Shown here: positions 31,827 to 42,300 of the stretch, one piece after another
Position numbering within the stretch: the first letter of the stretch is position 1
Layout: the number at the start of each line of letters is the position of its first letter
Notes under the pieces: generated by a model
Told to the model about the DNA's origin: nothing
The model's database searches: none
What the model saw: only the letters and a program-made list of their open reading frames with translations
NCBI GenBank assembly: GCA_964640795.1
Contig: CAZXIN010000011.1
Coordinates: forward strand, 1-64,000
Length of the DNA stretch: 64,000 bases
Reading direction: 5' to 3'
DNA from: M269 sp964640795
Lineage (GTDB): Bacteria > Pseudomonadota > Gammaproteobacteria > Enterobacterales > Alteromonadaceae
Program-made: the position numbers and the translations under genes

Positions 31827-32534
31827 ATGAACACACCAAATGTATTAATTGTTGAGGATGAAGTCGTCACACGTACGACATTAAAAAGCTTATTTGAAGC
31901 CGAAGGATATAATGTGTTTGAAGCACAAGATGGCGATCAAATGCATGAACACTTTTCAAACCAGACAATTAACCTCGTTATTATGGACATCAATCTTCCT
32001 GGTAAGAATGGGTTAATTTTAGCTAGAGAAGTCAGAGATCGTAAGAATATTGGTTTAATATTTTTAACTGGCCGAGACAATGAAGTAGATAGAATACTAG
32101 GTTTAGAAATTGGTGCTGATGATTATGTTACCAAACCATTTAACCCTAGAGAGTTAACTATTAGAGCACGTAACTTAATGTCACGTACATCAAACGTTAA
32201 TGAAGATTCAGATCTCCCTAGCCGTGTTAAGTTCAATGGTTGGACATTAGACGGAGATAGTCGCAGCCTTATCTCACCCAATGATGACGAATTCAGACTA
32301 CCTAGAAGTGAGTTTAGGGCATTGCACTTGTTCCTAAGACACCCAGGCAAAATCCTAACTCGTGAACAGTTAATTAAAGAAATGACAGGCCGCGAACTGA
32401 GACCTAATGACAGAACTGTTGATGTCACTATAAGGCGCATCCGTAAGCACTTTGAATCGATCACCAATGATGAAGATCTCATCGTAACCATACACGGTGA
32501 GGGTTATCGTTTCTGTGGCACTGTTGATAGTTAG
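31827..32534 (+). CDS. arcA: response regulator ArcA (aerobic respiration control)
   Basis: 235 aa. Strong collinearity with enterobacterial ArcA: LIVEDEVVTRTTLKSLFEAE, NLVIMDINLPGKNG (phospho-Asp about 54), LTGRDNEVDRILGLEIGADD, KPFNPRELTIRARNL. The DNA-binding domain has RELRPNDRTVDVTIRRIRKH and IHGEGYRFCG. ArcA with ArcB represses aerobic metabolism at low oxygen. No arcB is in the window, which is usual since the genes are unlinked. It lies 76 bases after the YfiR-like gene and may be transcribed on its own. A strong terminator follows. Confidence 0.95.
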   Translation: MNTPNVLIVEDEVVTRTTLKSLFEAEGYNVFEAQDGDQMHEHFSNQTINLVIMDINLPGKNGLILAREVRDRKNIGLIFLTGRDNEVDRILGLEIGADDYVTKPFNPRELTIRARNLMSRTSNVNEDSDLPSRVKFNGWTLDGDSRSLISPNDDEFRLPRSEFRALHLFLRHPGKILTREQLIKEMTGRELRPNDRTVDVTIRRIRKHFESITNDEDLIVTIHGEGYRFCGTVDS

Positions 32535-32550
32535 TTTGATGTCATTTAAG

Positions 32551-32588
32551 ACAGCTTAGAGGCCAACTAAACCGCTAAGCTGTTTTTT
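32551..32588 (+). terminator. terminator of arcA
   Basis: A 9-bp stem ACAGCTTAG / CTAAGCTGT (32551-32559 and 32575-32583) is followed by six T. It lies between convergent arcA and pmbA. Confidence 0.85.
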
Positions 32589-32594
32589 GTAACA

Positions 32595-33926
32595 TTAACT
32601 ACCTGCTACTTGCATTTCATTAATCAAAATAGAACCGGTTTGCACCGAACCACGAATATCAGTATCAGTACCAATAGCTTCAATCCCCATTAGCATCTCT
32701 TTTAAATTCCCTGCAATGGTAATCTCATGAACAGGGTATTGTATTTCACCATTTTCAACCCAGAAACCAGCAGCACCACGAGAATAATCACCGTTAACAA
32801 TATTAACGCCTTGTCCCATAAGCTCTGTCACTAACAGCCCAGTTCCCATATTCTTGAGCAATTCTTGATAGCTTTCACCACTACTTTTCACAAACCAATT
32901 ATGAATGCCGCCTGCATGCCCATTACTTTTCATACCTAGCTTTCTAGCAGAGTAAGTGGTTAATAGGTAATGTTGTAGATAGCCATTGTCGACTATTGTC
33001 ATGTCTTGGGTTGCAACACCTTCACTATCAAATACTGAACTCGCTAGCCCAGCCTTAAAGTGTGGCTTTTCATCTATACGAAACCAATCAGGTAAAACTT
33101 GCTTTCCTAGGTGATCGAGCAAAAAGCTCGAATCTCTGTACAAGCTACCACCACTAATAGCACTGACAAAATGACTAAAAATCCCTGAAGCAATATCGCG
33201 ATGAAAGATAACAGGCACCTTTGTTGTTGCTAGCTTTCTGGCTCCCAAACGCCCTAGAGTATATTCAGCAGCTTCCTCTCCGACTTGACTTGGCGCGACT
33301 AATCCTTCTTTACTGCGACTTACCGTATAGCTGTAATCGCGCTGCATATCGTCGCCTTCTTGCCCTATCACAACACAGCTTAGGCTGTAGCGACTACTCG
33401 GGTAGCCCGCAATTAGTCCATGTGTATTGCCGTATATGCGAAACCCCATATTAGCGGAATAAGATGCCCCATCAGAATTAACAATTCTGGGATCAAAATC
33501 CAATGCGCTTTTCTCTGATTCTGTTGCTTGTCTAATAGCTTCTTCGGGATCTAGCTCTGTCGGATGATAAAGCTCCAAATCAGGAAACTTCGTCACCATG
33601 AGGTTTTCATCGGCTAACCCAGTGCATGGGTCATCATTAGTATGCTTAGCTATTTCAACTGCTTTTTTAACAGCTTGCTCAAGCGCCGCTTTACTTAAAT
33701 CAGCTGTAGAGGCACTCCCCTTTCGCTTTCCGTCATAAACAGAGATGCCTAGCCCACCATCATTAGTAAATTCAAGTGTTTCAAGTTCCTGAAGACGAGA
33801 ACCTACAGAAATCCCTTGAACCTTACTCATGCTAGCTTCTGCCTGCGAAGCACCGAACTTTTTAGCCATTTTCAGTACATCATTTACGATTTCTTTGGTG
33901 TCTTCCAATTGCTGCAATACATTCAT
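32595..33926 (-). CDS. pmbA: metalloprotease subunit PmbA/TldE
   Basis: 443 aa of the TldD/PmbA family without the HExxxH motif, as expected for the non-metal TldE subunit. Conserved parts: ISVGSRLQELETLEFTNDGG, EEAAEYTLGRLGARKL, GVATQDMTIVDNGYL and the C-terminal GIEAIGTDTDIRG. With TldD (37082-38521) it forms a heterodimeric protease that degrades unfolded peptides; in E. coli it matures microcin B17 and CcdA. It is divergent from darP, as in E. coli. Confidence 0.95.
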   Translation of the reverse strand: MNVLQQLEDTKEIVNDVLKMAKKFGASQAEASMSKVQGISVGSRLQELETLEFTNDGGLGISVYDGKRKGSASTADLSKAALEQAVKKAVEIAKHTNDDPCTGLADENLMVTKFPDLELYHPTELDPEEAIRQATESEKSALDFDPRIVNSDGASYSANMGFRIYGNTHGLIAGYPSSRYSLSCVVIGQEGDDMQRDYSYTVSRSKEGLVAPSQVGEEAAEYTLGRLGARKLATTKVPVIFHRDIASGIFSHFVSAISGGSLYRDSSFLLDHLGKQVLPDWFRIDEKPHFKAGLASSVFDSEGVATQDMTIVDNGYLQHYLLTTYSARKLGMKSNGHAGGIHNWFVKSSGESYQELLKNMGTGLLVTELMGQGVNIVNGDYSRGAAGFWVENGEIQYPVHEITIAGNLKEMLMGIEAIGTDTDIRGSVQTGSILINEMQVAGS

Positions 33927-34019
33927 ATAGGTTTAATTTCTCTTTAAAGCACAAACAGGCTATTCATCCTGTAAAACTACAGGTTACAATGAAATTATTG
34001 TAACACTAAAGCAAACTAT

Positions 34020-34535
34020 ATGAACGACGAACCGTTTGACTTAGAAGAATCAGATGACTGGGTTAGCAAAACGCAACTCAAGAAGCAGAGCCAAGAATTA
34101 AAAGATCTGGGAGAAAAGCTTGTTGAACTCTCTCCAGCATCATTGAAACAGGTACAATTGGACGATGAGCTGCTTGATGCTATCAAACATGCCCAAACAA
34201 TTAATCGTAAAAAAGAAGGTTTCAGGAGGCAGATACAATTCATTGGTAAGCTTATGCGAAGCCGTGACCCTGAGCCTATTTTACTTGCATTAGGTAAATT
34301 AAAAGGCCTACATAATGAATCCAACAGGCGCTTTCATAAACTCGAAACATTGAGAGATAAGTTACTCAGCGGATCAAATGATGTCGCTCATGAAATATGT
34401 CAGCAATATCAGAGTTTGGACTTGCAAAAGATTAGGCAATTACAGCGCCAAGCTAAAAAGCAAACAGAAAAAGAACAAACACCGACAGCAGCACGCCAAT
34501 TATTTCAATACTTAAAACAGCAAGGAGTCGAGTGA
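34020..34535 (+). CDS. darP: ribosome maturation factor DarP (YjgA/DUF615)
   Basis: 171 aa of the helical DUF615 family: SKTQLKKQSQELKDLGEKLV near the start, then INRKKEGFRRQIQFIGKLMR. It aids late assembly of the 50S subunit around the peptidyl transferase centre. The pmbA/yjgA divergent arrangement is conserved with E. coli. It ends 4 bases before the start of the Ig-repeat lipoprotein gene. Confidence 0.93.
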   Translation: MNDEPFDLEESDDWVSKTQLKKQSQELKDLGEKLVELSPASLKQVQLDDELLDAIKHAQTINRKKEGFRRQIQFIGKLMRSRDPEPILLALGKLKGLHNESNRRFHKLETLRDKLLSGSNDVAHEICQQYQSLDLQKIRQLQRQAKKQTEKEQTPTAARQLFQYLKQQGVE

Positions 34536-34539
34536 TTCT

Positions 34540-36975
34540 ATGAAGCTAAGCCATCTTATCCCATTCGTATTAACTGTTATCCTTAGTGGTTGTGGTGGAA
34601 CTTCGGGCGAAAACGGCCCTGACCCTTTCAACGAGGATCCAACAACTCCTGCTGTAGTTTCATTAACAGTCGTAACGCGAGCTGCGAATTGTGTTGGACC
34701 AGTCATCAACAGCTTTAGTTCTGGTGATACAGTGTGTGTTGAGGCTTTATTGACGAGTGATGGTCAAGCTGTAGAAGGCGAAATTATCAATTTCGCAGCA
34801 CCTATAGGTAATCTAGATGTTGACTCACGCTTAACCAACGCAAGTGGTATATCCCAAGTCATGATTAATAGTGATATCAGTAATGTCGGTGCTGCTCAGT
34901 TACTCGCAACATCTGATACACAGTCAGCATCGGCTAATTATGAATTCCTCGCTTCGGAAATTAGTATAGTCACGCCACCAACCATCAATCTTGTCATGCG
35001 CTTAGATAGCCAGTTAACTAATCGTTTCAATAGCGACCAACAGGTAGTAGTTACAGCGACTGTAACGGATGCAAATAATCAACCTGTTGCTGACACAATT
35101 ATTCAGTTCACATCTGAGCTCGGTGAGCTAAGCCCAGCTAATTCACTCACACTAGAAAATGGTGAAGCAACAACGATTCTTTCAGCAAACGAAGGTGATT
35201 TAGGTGCAGGCCTTTTAACTGCACAATTTGATCAGCAAGACACAACTGTTGCAGAGAGCATCAATTTTCAAATATTTGCCGCAGATACCGTTCAAGAACA
35301 ATTGCTACGCTTCGGCCACTTCAATACTCAAGGCAATTTTATTGAAGGCGTTCTAGGTGTTTCTGTTGAAGATGCCAATGGCGATGTCACTATCAGTGCA
35401 GGAGCAACACTAGGCTTATCAGCAGCAATAGTTGATCAAGAAGATCAACGCGTAGTTCCTCCTACTCCGATTAGCTTTAGTTCAAATTGTGTCTCCAACG
35501 GTTTAGCTACCATTGATGAAACAGTGAACACCATTAACGGAGAAGCCTTCTCTACATTTGAGGACGTGAGTTGTGCCGGAAACAACGGTAATACCGACCA
35601 AATTATTGCTACATTGGTAGCTAATAATCAAACGTTGACGCTCTTACGTTCAATCGAATTACTGCCCGAAGATGTGGGCTCTATTCAATTTATTTCTGCA
35701 GACCCTGAAAATATTATACTGACAGGCACAGGCGGGCAAAGTAGCCAATCTGTATCAACCTTAACTTTTCAAGTTAACGGTGCTCTCGGTAACCCATTAG
35801 CTCAGCAAGAAGTTGATTTTGAGTTAAATACGAATGCTGGTGGCATTAACCTTTCACCCGCAAGCGGTTTTACCAATTCACAAGGGCAAGTTAGCACGCG
35901 TGTAACGGCTGGAACTGTGCCTACAGCAGTACGTGTCACTGCATCTACTACAGGAGCAGACAATAATAACATTACAACCCAGTCAGACTTATTATCTGTC
36001 AATACTGGTCTACCAAATCAAAACAGTTTTTCTCTTTCCGTCAATAACCTCAATGTTGAAGCTTTTAACATATCTGGACAAGAAGTTACTTTTACAGCCA
36101 GACTTGCGGACTCATTTAACAACCCTGTTCCTGATGGAACAACTGTTAATTTCACTTCCGAAGGTGGAGTTATTGAGCCAAGCTGCACCACGGTAGATGG
36201 AGTCTGTGCAGTAACTTGGACTAGCACAAATTTAATCCCTGGTGACCATAGAATAACCGTTCTTGCAACCGCTATTGGTCACGAAACACTATTCGACTCT
36301 AATGGTAATAACGTCTATGACGACGATGACGGTGGCCCAATAATCGACAACTCGGACTCAGGTGCAATTCTTAGCTTATTCAATCAAACAGGCTTTGTTG
36401 ATCACGCTGAAGCATGGCGAGATGATAATGAGAATGGTGTCCGTGATCCGGTAGAAATTTTTATCGATAACAATAACAATCAAGAGTATGACGACGAAGA
36501 CGGCCTATTTAATGGGCCACAATGCATCTCAGAAACCTTGTGTGGTGAAGGGTTAGCAAGCACAACTGTTGTAAGGCGCATCAGTACTTTCATTGCTTCA
36601 AGCTCTGCTGCCTTAATTGATTTAGTCAATGAAAACGGCACTATCATCGAAAGTAACAACATGACATTACCCCCCTCAGGATTAACGCTTGCTAGAGGGC
36701 AAATATTTAACTTCACGTTAAGATTCTCTGACACAGCTATACAGCCAATAGCGAGCGGCTCTACCATAGTTATCACCACAACAGCTGGATTACTTGGCGG
36801 GGATATTAACGAGGTTATGCCATTCACTAATACTTCTGGTTCAATAGATCAAAACTTCACCATACTTAATAACTTAGATGGTGGAGATGATCCAACAACC
36901 GCTACGGTAACAGCAACGATCACGTCACCAAGTGGCTTCGAATCTACGCTCATATTTAGTATATCTTTACCCTAG
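34540..36975 (+). CDS. lipoprotein with tandem Ig-like (Big-1/invasin type) repeats
   Basis: 811 aa. Lipobox LSGC near residue 18, so anchored to a membrane, probably the outer one. At least four or five Ig-like modules of about 100 residues follow, visible from repeated phrases such as VTATVTDANNQPVADTIIQF, FQVNGALGNPLAQQEVDFEL and FTARLADSFNNPVPDGTTVN. Two Asp/Asn-rich stretches (about 588-650) look like calcium-binding type-3-like spacers. A surface adhesin or stalk is likely. AAGGAG (34522-34527) precedes the ATG. Confidence 0.8.
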   Translation: MKLSHLIPFVLTVILSGCGGTSGENGPDPFNEDPTTPAVVSLTVVTRAANCVGPVINSFSSGDTVCVEALLTSDGQAVEGEIINFAAPIGNLDVDSRLTNASGISQVMINSDISNVGAAQLLATSDTQSASANYEFLASEISIVTPPTINLVMRLDSQLTNRFNSDQQVVVTATVTDANNQPVADTIIQFTSELGELSPANSLTLENGEATTILSANEGDLGAGLLTAQFDQQDTTVAESINFQIFAADTVQEQLLRFGHFNTQGNFIEGVLGVSVEDANGDVTISAGATLGLSAAIVDQEDQRVVPPTPISFSSNCVSNGLATIDETVNTINGEAFSTFEDVSCAGNNGNTDQIIATLVANNQTLTLLRSIELLPEDVGSIQFISADPENIILTGTGGQSSQSVSTLTFQVNGALGNPLAQQEVDFELNTNAGGINLSPASGFTNSQGQVSTRVTAGTVPTAVRVTASTTGADNNNITTQSDLLSVNTGLPNQNSFSLSVNNLNVEAFNISGQEVTFTARLADSFNNPVPDGTTVNFTSEGGVIEPSCTTVDGVCAVTWTSTNLIPGDHRITVLATAIGHETLFDSNGNNVYDDDDGGPIIDNSDSGAILSLFNQTGFVDHAEAWRDDNENGVRDPVEIFIDNNNNQEYDDEDGLFNGPQCISETLCGEGLASTTVVRRISTFIASSSAALIDLVNENGTIIESNNMTLPPSGLTLARGQIFNFTLRFSDTAIQPIASGSTIVITTTAGLLGGDINEVMPFTNTSGSIDQNFTILNNLDGGDDPTTATVTATITSPSGFESTLIFSISLP

Positions 36976-36999
36976 CCTAAGAGAGTTCCTAGAAAAAAG

Positions 37000-37032
37000 A
37001 AGCCCATGAAACGCAAATTTCATGGGCTTTTT
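37000..37032. terminator. bidirectional terminator between the Ig lipoprotein and tldD
   Basis: A perfect 12-bp stem AAGCCCATGAAA / TTTCATGGGCTT with a 6-base loop. T runs follow on both strands (TTTTT on plus; TTCTTTTTT on minus), serving convergent genes. Confidence 0.9.
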
Positions 37033-37081
37033 ATAGCGTGTTTACCTTTGATAACACTAGCAGGATTGTCAAAGATCTGAT

Positions 37082-38521
37082 TTAAGCAGTGCCACCGACT
37101 GTTAGCTCATCAATCTTAAGTGTAGGTTGACCAACACCTACAGGAACACTTTGTCCATCTTTACCACAGACACCGACGCCTCTATCTAGCTTCATATCAT
37201 GGCCTATCATACTTATCTTTTGCATAGCTTCAGGGCCATTTCCAATCAGCGTAGCACCTTTAACCGGTGTAGTGATCTTACCGTCTTCAATCAGGTAAGC
37301 TTCTGATGTCGAAAATACAAACTTACCTGACGTAATGTCAACTTGACCACCACCGAAGTTAGGTGCATAAATCCCTTGTTTAACACTCGCAATTATTTCT
37401 TCAGGTTCATATTCTCCGCCTAACATATAGGTGTTGGTCATACGCGGCATAGGTAAATGTGCATAGGATTCTCTACGACCATTTCCTGTCGGGTTCACCC
37501 CCATGAGCCCAGCATTTAGCTTGTCTTGCATATAACCTTTAAGAATGCCGTCTTCAATCAATACATTATGCTGTGTTGGGGTTCCTTCATCATCAACAGA
37601 AAGCGAGCCTCTTCGATCAGTGAGCGTGCCATCGTCAATGACAGTGCAACCTTTTGCTGCAACGCGCTCACCAATTCGACCACTAAATGTTGATGCTCCC
37701 TTACGATTGAAGTCCCCTTCAAGGCCATGGCCAACGGCTTCATGTAATAGTACACCTGGCCACCCACTACCAAGTACAACAGGCATTAGCCCAGCAGGTG
37801 CATCTATAGCTTCCAAATTAATTCTTGCCATATGGATAGCTTCATCTGCAACCCTTTGATACTCTGGGATTCCTGCATCGTCAGTTAAAAAATAATCGTA
37901 AGCGTAACGTCCACCAGCACCAGCACTTCCTCTCTCTCGTCGCCCCTCTTTCTCTATAACAACAGAACAGTTAAGCCGAACTAAAGGACGAATATCAGTA
38001 CAAAATGTGCCATCGGAAGCAGCAATGAGAACCTCTTCGTAAACCCCACTAAGGCTAACACTTACCTGACTCATAGCAGGTTCTGTTCTGCGAATATATT
38101 GATCTGTCATGGTCAGCAAGGCAATTTTTTCTGCTTCGGGCATGTTAATAATTGGGTTATCTGACGAATACACCAAAGCAGGCTGGGTTGGTTTAAAAAC
38201 AGACACTTTTTTATTGCCGCCACGGCTAGCAATTGTTCTTGCCGCTTTCGCTGATTCCAGTAGAGCTTCAAGCCCAATCTCGTCAGAGTAAGCAAAACCA
38301 GTCCTTTCACCACTGACAGCCCTTACTCCAACGCCTCTCTCTATATTGTAGGAACCATCTTTTATAATCCCATCTTCCAATACCCACGACTCGTGATGAC
38401 TAGACTGAAAATACATATCAGCAAAATCTATATCGTGTTGATAAAGCTCTGACATGACCTTCTGTAAATGGTTCTGGTCTAACTCAGACAATGCAAGTAA
38501 ATGCTGCTCAACACTATTCAA
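37082..38521 (-). CDS. tldD: metalloprotease TldD
   Basis: 479 aa. The zinc motif HEAVGHGLEGD (HExxxH) and the family blocks FNRKGASTFSGRIGERVA, RRESYAHLPMPRMTNTY and GGGQVDITSGKFVFSTSEAY are present. Catalytic partner of PmbA/TldE. It is the last gene of the minus-strand run rng-yhdP-nitrilase-tldD, the same order as in E. coli (with the nitrilase inserted). It overlaps the nitrilase gene by 8 bp. Confidence 0.96.
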   Translation of the reverse strand: MNSVEQHLLALSELDQNHLQKVMSELYQHDIDFADMYFQSSHHESWVLEDGIIKDGSYNIERGVGVRAVSGERTGFAYSDEIGLEALLESAKAARTIASRGGNKKVSVFKPTQPALVYSSDNPIINMPEAEKIALLTMTDQYIRRTEPAMSQVSVSLSGVYEEVLIAASDGTFCTDIRPLVRLNCSVVIEKEGRRERGSAGAGGRYAYDYFLTDDAGIPEYQRVADEAIHMARINLEAIDAPAGLMPVVLGSGWPGVLLHEAVGHGLEGDFNRKGASTFSGRIGERVAAKGCTVIDDGTLTDRRGSLSVDDEGTPTQHNVLIEDGILKGYMQDKLNAGLMGVNPTGNGRRESYAHLPMPRMTNTYMLGGEYEPEEIIASVKQGIYAPNFGGGQVDITSGKFVFSTSEAYLIEDGKITTPVKGATLIGNGPEAMQKISMIGHDMKLDRGVGVCGKDGQSVPVGVGQPTLKIDELTVGGTA

Positions 38522-39341
38522 CGAAACTACTCCTAAATTTATTGTGCTCTGACATCGGTATAGATTGACGTATTTCGGCTAAACGAGTGATGTCCATTGG
38601 GAACATAACCAAACCTTTGTCTTTTCTTACTTCACATAGCAATTCACCCCAAGGTGACCAAATACTGCTATGCCCATAGGTTTCTCTGCTATTGACATGA
38701 ACGCCGATCTGCGCCGCAGCGACAACGTAACATTGTTTTTCTATCGCTCTGGCTTGTAACAAAGGTCGCCAATGCGCTTCGCCCGTTACCTGAGTAAAAG
38801 CAGATGGTAGTGCCAATACATCAACTTCATCCATCGCCTGAAATAACCCAGCAAATCGTAAATCATAACAGACCGCTATACCTAATCGACCAAAAGGTGT
38901 ATCAATCACACACACCTTATCACCCGCTTGAGTATAATCGGATTCTCGATATACGCCCGTATTGTCACTGACTTGTGCATCGAACATATGTATTTTCTGA
39001 TATTCAGTCAGGCACTGACCTGTAGGATCAAATAACAAACTGGACGCTGTAAATTTACTCTTATCAGATTGACTCTTTAATGGAATAGTACCAGCCACCA
39101 ACCATATACCGAACTCTTTTGATAAATTACTCAGTGCCTCTTGTATCGGCCCTTCACCATATTCCTCAGCTATGCTCATTAGCATTTTATCGCCACCACC
39201 AAAGCATACACAGCATTCAGGCAAGACAACCAACGTGTCTTGAGCTGCTTGCCCCATAGAACGCAACTGAGCTCGAATAAACTCAAGGTTCCCACGAACA
39301 GACGGAGACGACGTCATCTGAAGAGCAATAAGGTTAGCCAT
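38514..39341 (-). CDS. carbon-nitrogen hydrolase (Nit-type amidase)
   Basis: 275 aa from ATG 39341 (the frame allows 39353). The catalytic triad of the nitrilase superfamily is seen: Glu in VVLPECC, Lys in YQKIHMFD, Cys in AVCYDLRF. It is closest in pattern to Nit/omega-amidase enzymes that repair deaminated glutathione. The genes yhdP and tldD on both sides overlap it by about 8 bp each, so it is part of the operon. Cytosolic. Confidence 0.88.
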   Translation of the reverse strand: MANLIALQMTSSPSVRGNLEFIRAQLRSMGQAAQDTLVVLPECCVCFGGGDKMLMSIAEEYGEGPIQEALSNLSKEFGIWLVAGTIPLKSQSDKSKFTASSLLFDPTGQCLTEYQKIHMFDAQVSDNTGVYRESDYTQAGDKVCVIDTPFGRLGIAVCYDLRFAGLFQAMDEVDVLALPSAFTQVTGEAHWRPLLQARAIEKQCYVVAAAQIGVHVNSRETYGHSSIWSPWGELLCEVRKDKGLVMFPMDITRLAEIRQSIPMSEHNKFRSSFVE

Positions 39342-42300
39342 CGCCTTTCTCAATGAGTAAATGATCCGTTTTAGGATTCACATCTTCAGACGGTATAACC
39401 TGAGCAGGTAAAACAATGTCTTTATTATTACGTTCGATTTCTAGCAATTCAGGTTCACTGATACTACCCGTCAATTTGTATTGAATATCTGAAACAACTC
39501 GTGCAGATTTAACCGCCTTATCAACGGCAAACGCTACGGCAGCGGATACAGGATCAAATGCTAGCCATCCAACAATAGCAGGAAGGCTAGAAGTAAGCTC
39601 TGGACGTATAGCCACGTCATAATTCAGCTCCTGCGTATTTAAGTCTGTCGACCCCACTAGCGAAATATCGGCCGCAGATCCATCTACCTTTGTATCATTA
39701 GTATACACAATGCCATCGTTAGCACGGAAACTGCCTTTCATTTCGTTATAGAAAAAGCCTTTAGCAAATACATCTCTAAAATCCAAAGATAGTTTACGAA
39801 CTAAAGAGTCTAAACTCAGTAAGCTAAAAATCCTTGCACCTTTGTCACTGATTTGAGAAAGATTACCATCATCTAAAGCCCAATCAACATCTCCTGATAA
39901 TGTTGCTAGCTCAAACGCATAAGGGGCGTCGGTCCAGCTCAAGTCAAAATCCATCTTTGCTCCAGAATCCCTAATACCAGCATCTCGGTCAAACTCTTTT
40001 AGGAAATCACCAAAATCATCACTAACAAAGTCCCCTTTTAAGCGAGTGCTATTATTCTCTTCACTCACAAACCAATCACCCTCAGCGTTCAATGTCGCAT
40101 GTTTAGTATTAACTTGTAACTGGGCAATTCGCATACCTGAATCAGTCGGTTCAAGCTTGATATCAGCTTGACCAAAATCATATCCAAGTATTCGGCATTG
40201 CTCACACTCGAAATTAATAGGCGGTAACAGCTTACCTAACTGAGAGTTACCTTCGTTTTGAATTTCGTCAGGTTTCTCTGTTAGGAAAAAGTAGTCTGCT
40301 TTGGCGTCAATACCTTTGCTTTTCCATTCATGGAAAAAATCAACTTCAGCCCGAGTTTCATCAGCATTGATAGCAGCATGCCAACTCAAATCAGTATTAC
40401 GAACGTTAACTTCTACTTGATGCATTGGAAAACCAGCTATATTTAGCTCGTCGGTTTTTATAAATATGCGTTTAGGAGCTTCGATGTACCGCCTTTTGGG
40501 TTGTGTTTTAGGTTGTAAAACTTCATTAAGCGCATCAAACCAAGGCATAAAATTGAGCTCTGGCACATCAACAGAAACACTAAACCCTATTCCCATGCCA
40601 ACAAAATTATCGTTACCAATCGCTAAATGTGCTCGAGAAAACACCAATTCTTTATGTGGCAAAATACCATTAAATTTAATATCGTCACCTAAAGTCATGT
40701 TTACATTGGAAGCCAATAGATTACCGTCACTGCTCACGAGCAGGCGTTTAGCTTTCTGTTGCTCTTTATTCAACGGTGATGGAAACTCCGATGAAATACG
40801 TTCCAACTCCGACTGTATTTGTAACTCATAGCTGAAATCATTCTTCGGAAATGCTAACTCTAAGGTACCTTGCCAATCAGCCAAACCATCAAGATAAGCA
40901 GCAATTTCTGGCTGGTCCTTAAAGAGCCCTTTGATAGGCCAAGCACCTTCCAAATCAGCATTGACTTGATATACGTCTTCAACTTGATCTGCCTGGATAT
41001 CAAATTGTGTTGGCAATCCAAGGTAGTTAGCTTTCAAACCATCTGCGATTAGCTTTTCATTCTCAAAGAGTAAACGGCCCGATAATTGTTCCAAAACAAT
41101 ACCCGCACTCTTAATAGTCAGTTGGTTTTGATCAAAATCTATCCCCCCTCGAGCGACTATATTCGTGCCTCGGAGTGGCACAAAGAGATCGATGTCTGTA
41201 TCGATAGAATTTTCAATTGGCAATAGCGTTAATGCATTGCCTAAGGTTTCAGACAAACTACTATTCAGTATCAAATCAGTTAGATCATCGCCCAATTCAG
41301 TTGTTTCGGCCTTAATACGCACATGAGAATCTATATGTAAGCGTGGTATCACTGCACTAACATTACTTGCAGAGACATTTCTTATTGTCGCGTTAGGTGC
41401 TGAAACAGATAAACTATCATTCTCAAACATCGCAGCGAGATTAGTATCAACAATGTTGGGCCACTTGTCATCAAAATCAAATTCTACTTCATTGATGTTT
41501 AAGCTCGCCTGAAAGATACCTTGACTCTGAGCATAAGGATATTGATCAAGTGCTCCATTCCAAATAATACGGCCATCTTCAATGTAACCATCGACTAGCG
41601 CGTCATCAAGGTATTTCAACGTCTTCGCTGGCATCAGGGCAACGGGCAGCAATGATTTTGCGGTCGAAACAGGCATATCACCAATAGTGCCACTAATACT
41701 CAACCACTTATTTGACGCTGTGTAACGAATACTCTGTTCAAATGACAATGTGTCACTTAACAATGTCACCGAAGGAACATATAACTCAACACCAGGCTGA
41801 CTGACATCGATGTATGCGTTAAGGGACAATAAATCATAGTTTAACGGTCTATTAAGCAAACCTTGAGTCATCAACTGGCTATCAACCGACTCAATATCAA
41901 TTCGTCCTTGTTTACCTAACCAAGTAACCTCACCACTAATATCATTCAAACCGGGAGCAAGGCCTACACTGTTCACTGATAAGTGATCAAAACCAAGCTG
42001 CATCCCCCACTCACCGCCACTTCTATTAGCCAGTATCTTGTTGAGCGTTAATTTTGGATCAGCACTCTTAAGTTTTTGATAACCACTTTCTGACATAAAT
42101 GCAGATGCAATAGGTAGTAGAGGATTGATATCTAGAGCATCTGTTAATTCTAGAGTCACTGAATTATGACCAGATTGCCCCTTTATACCAATGAGAGCGT
42201 TATGTCCATCCTGTGCTTGTACCATCAAATCCCGTAACTCGAAAAGCCAATCACCTTCTTGACGCGATGTTAAATCGGGAGAGGCAAACAAATCTCCGGC

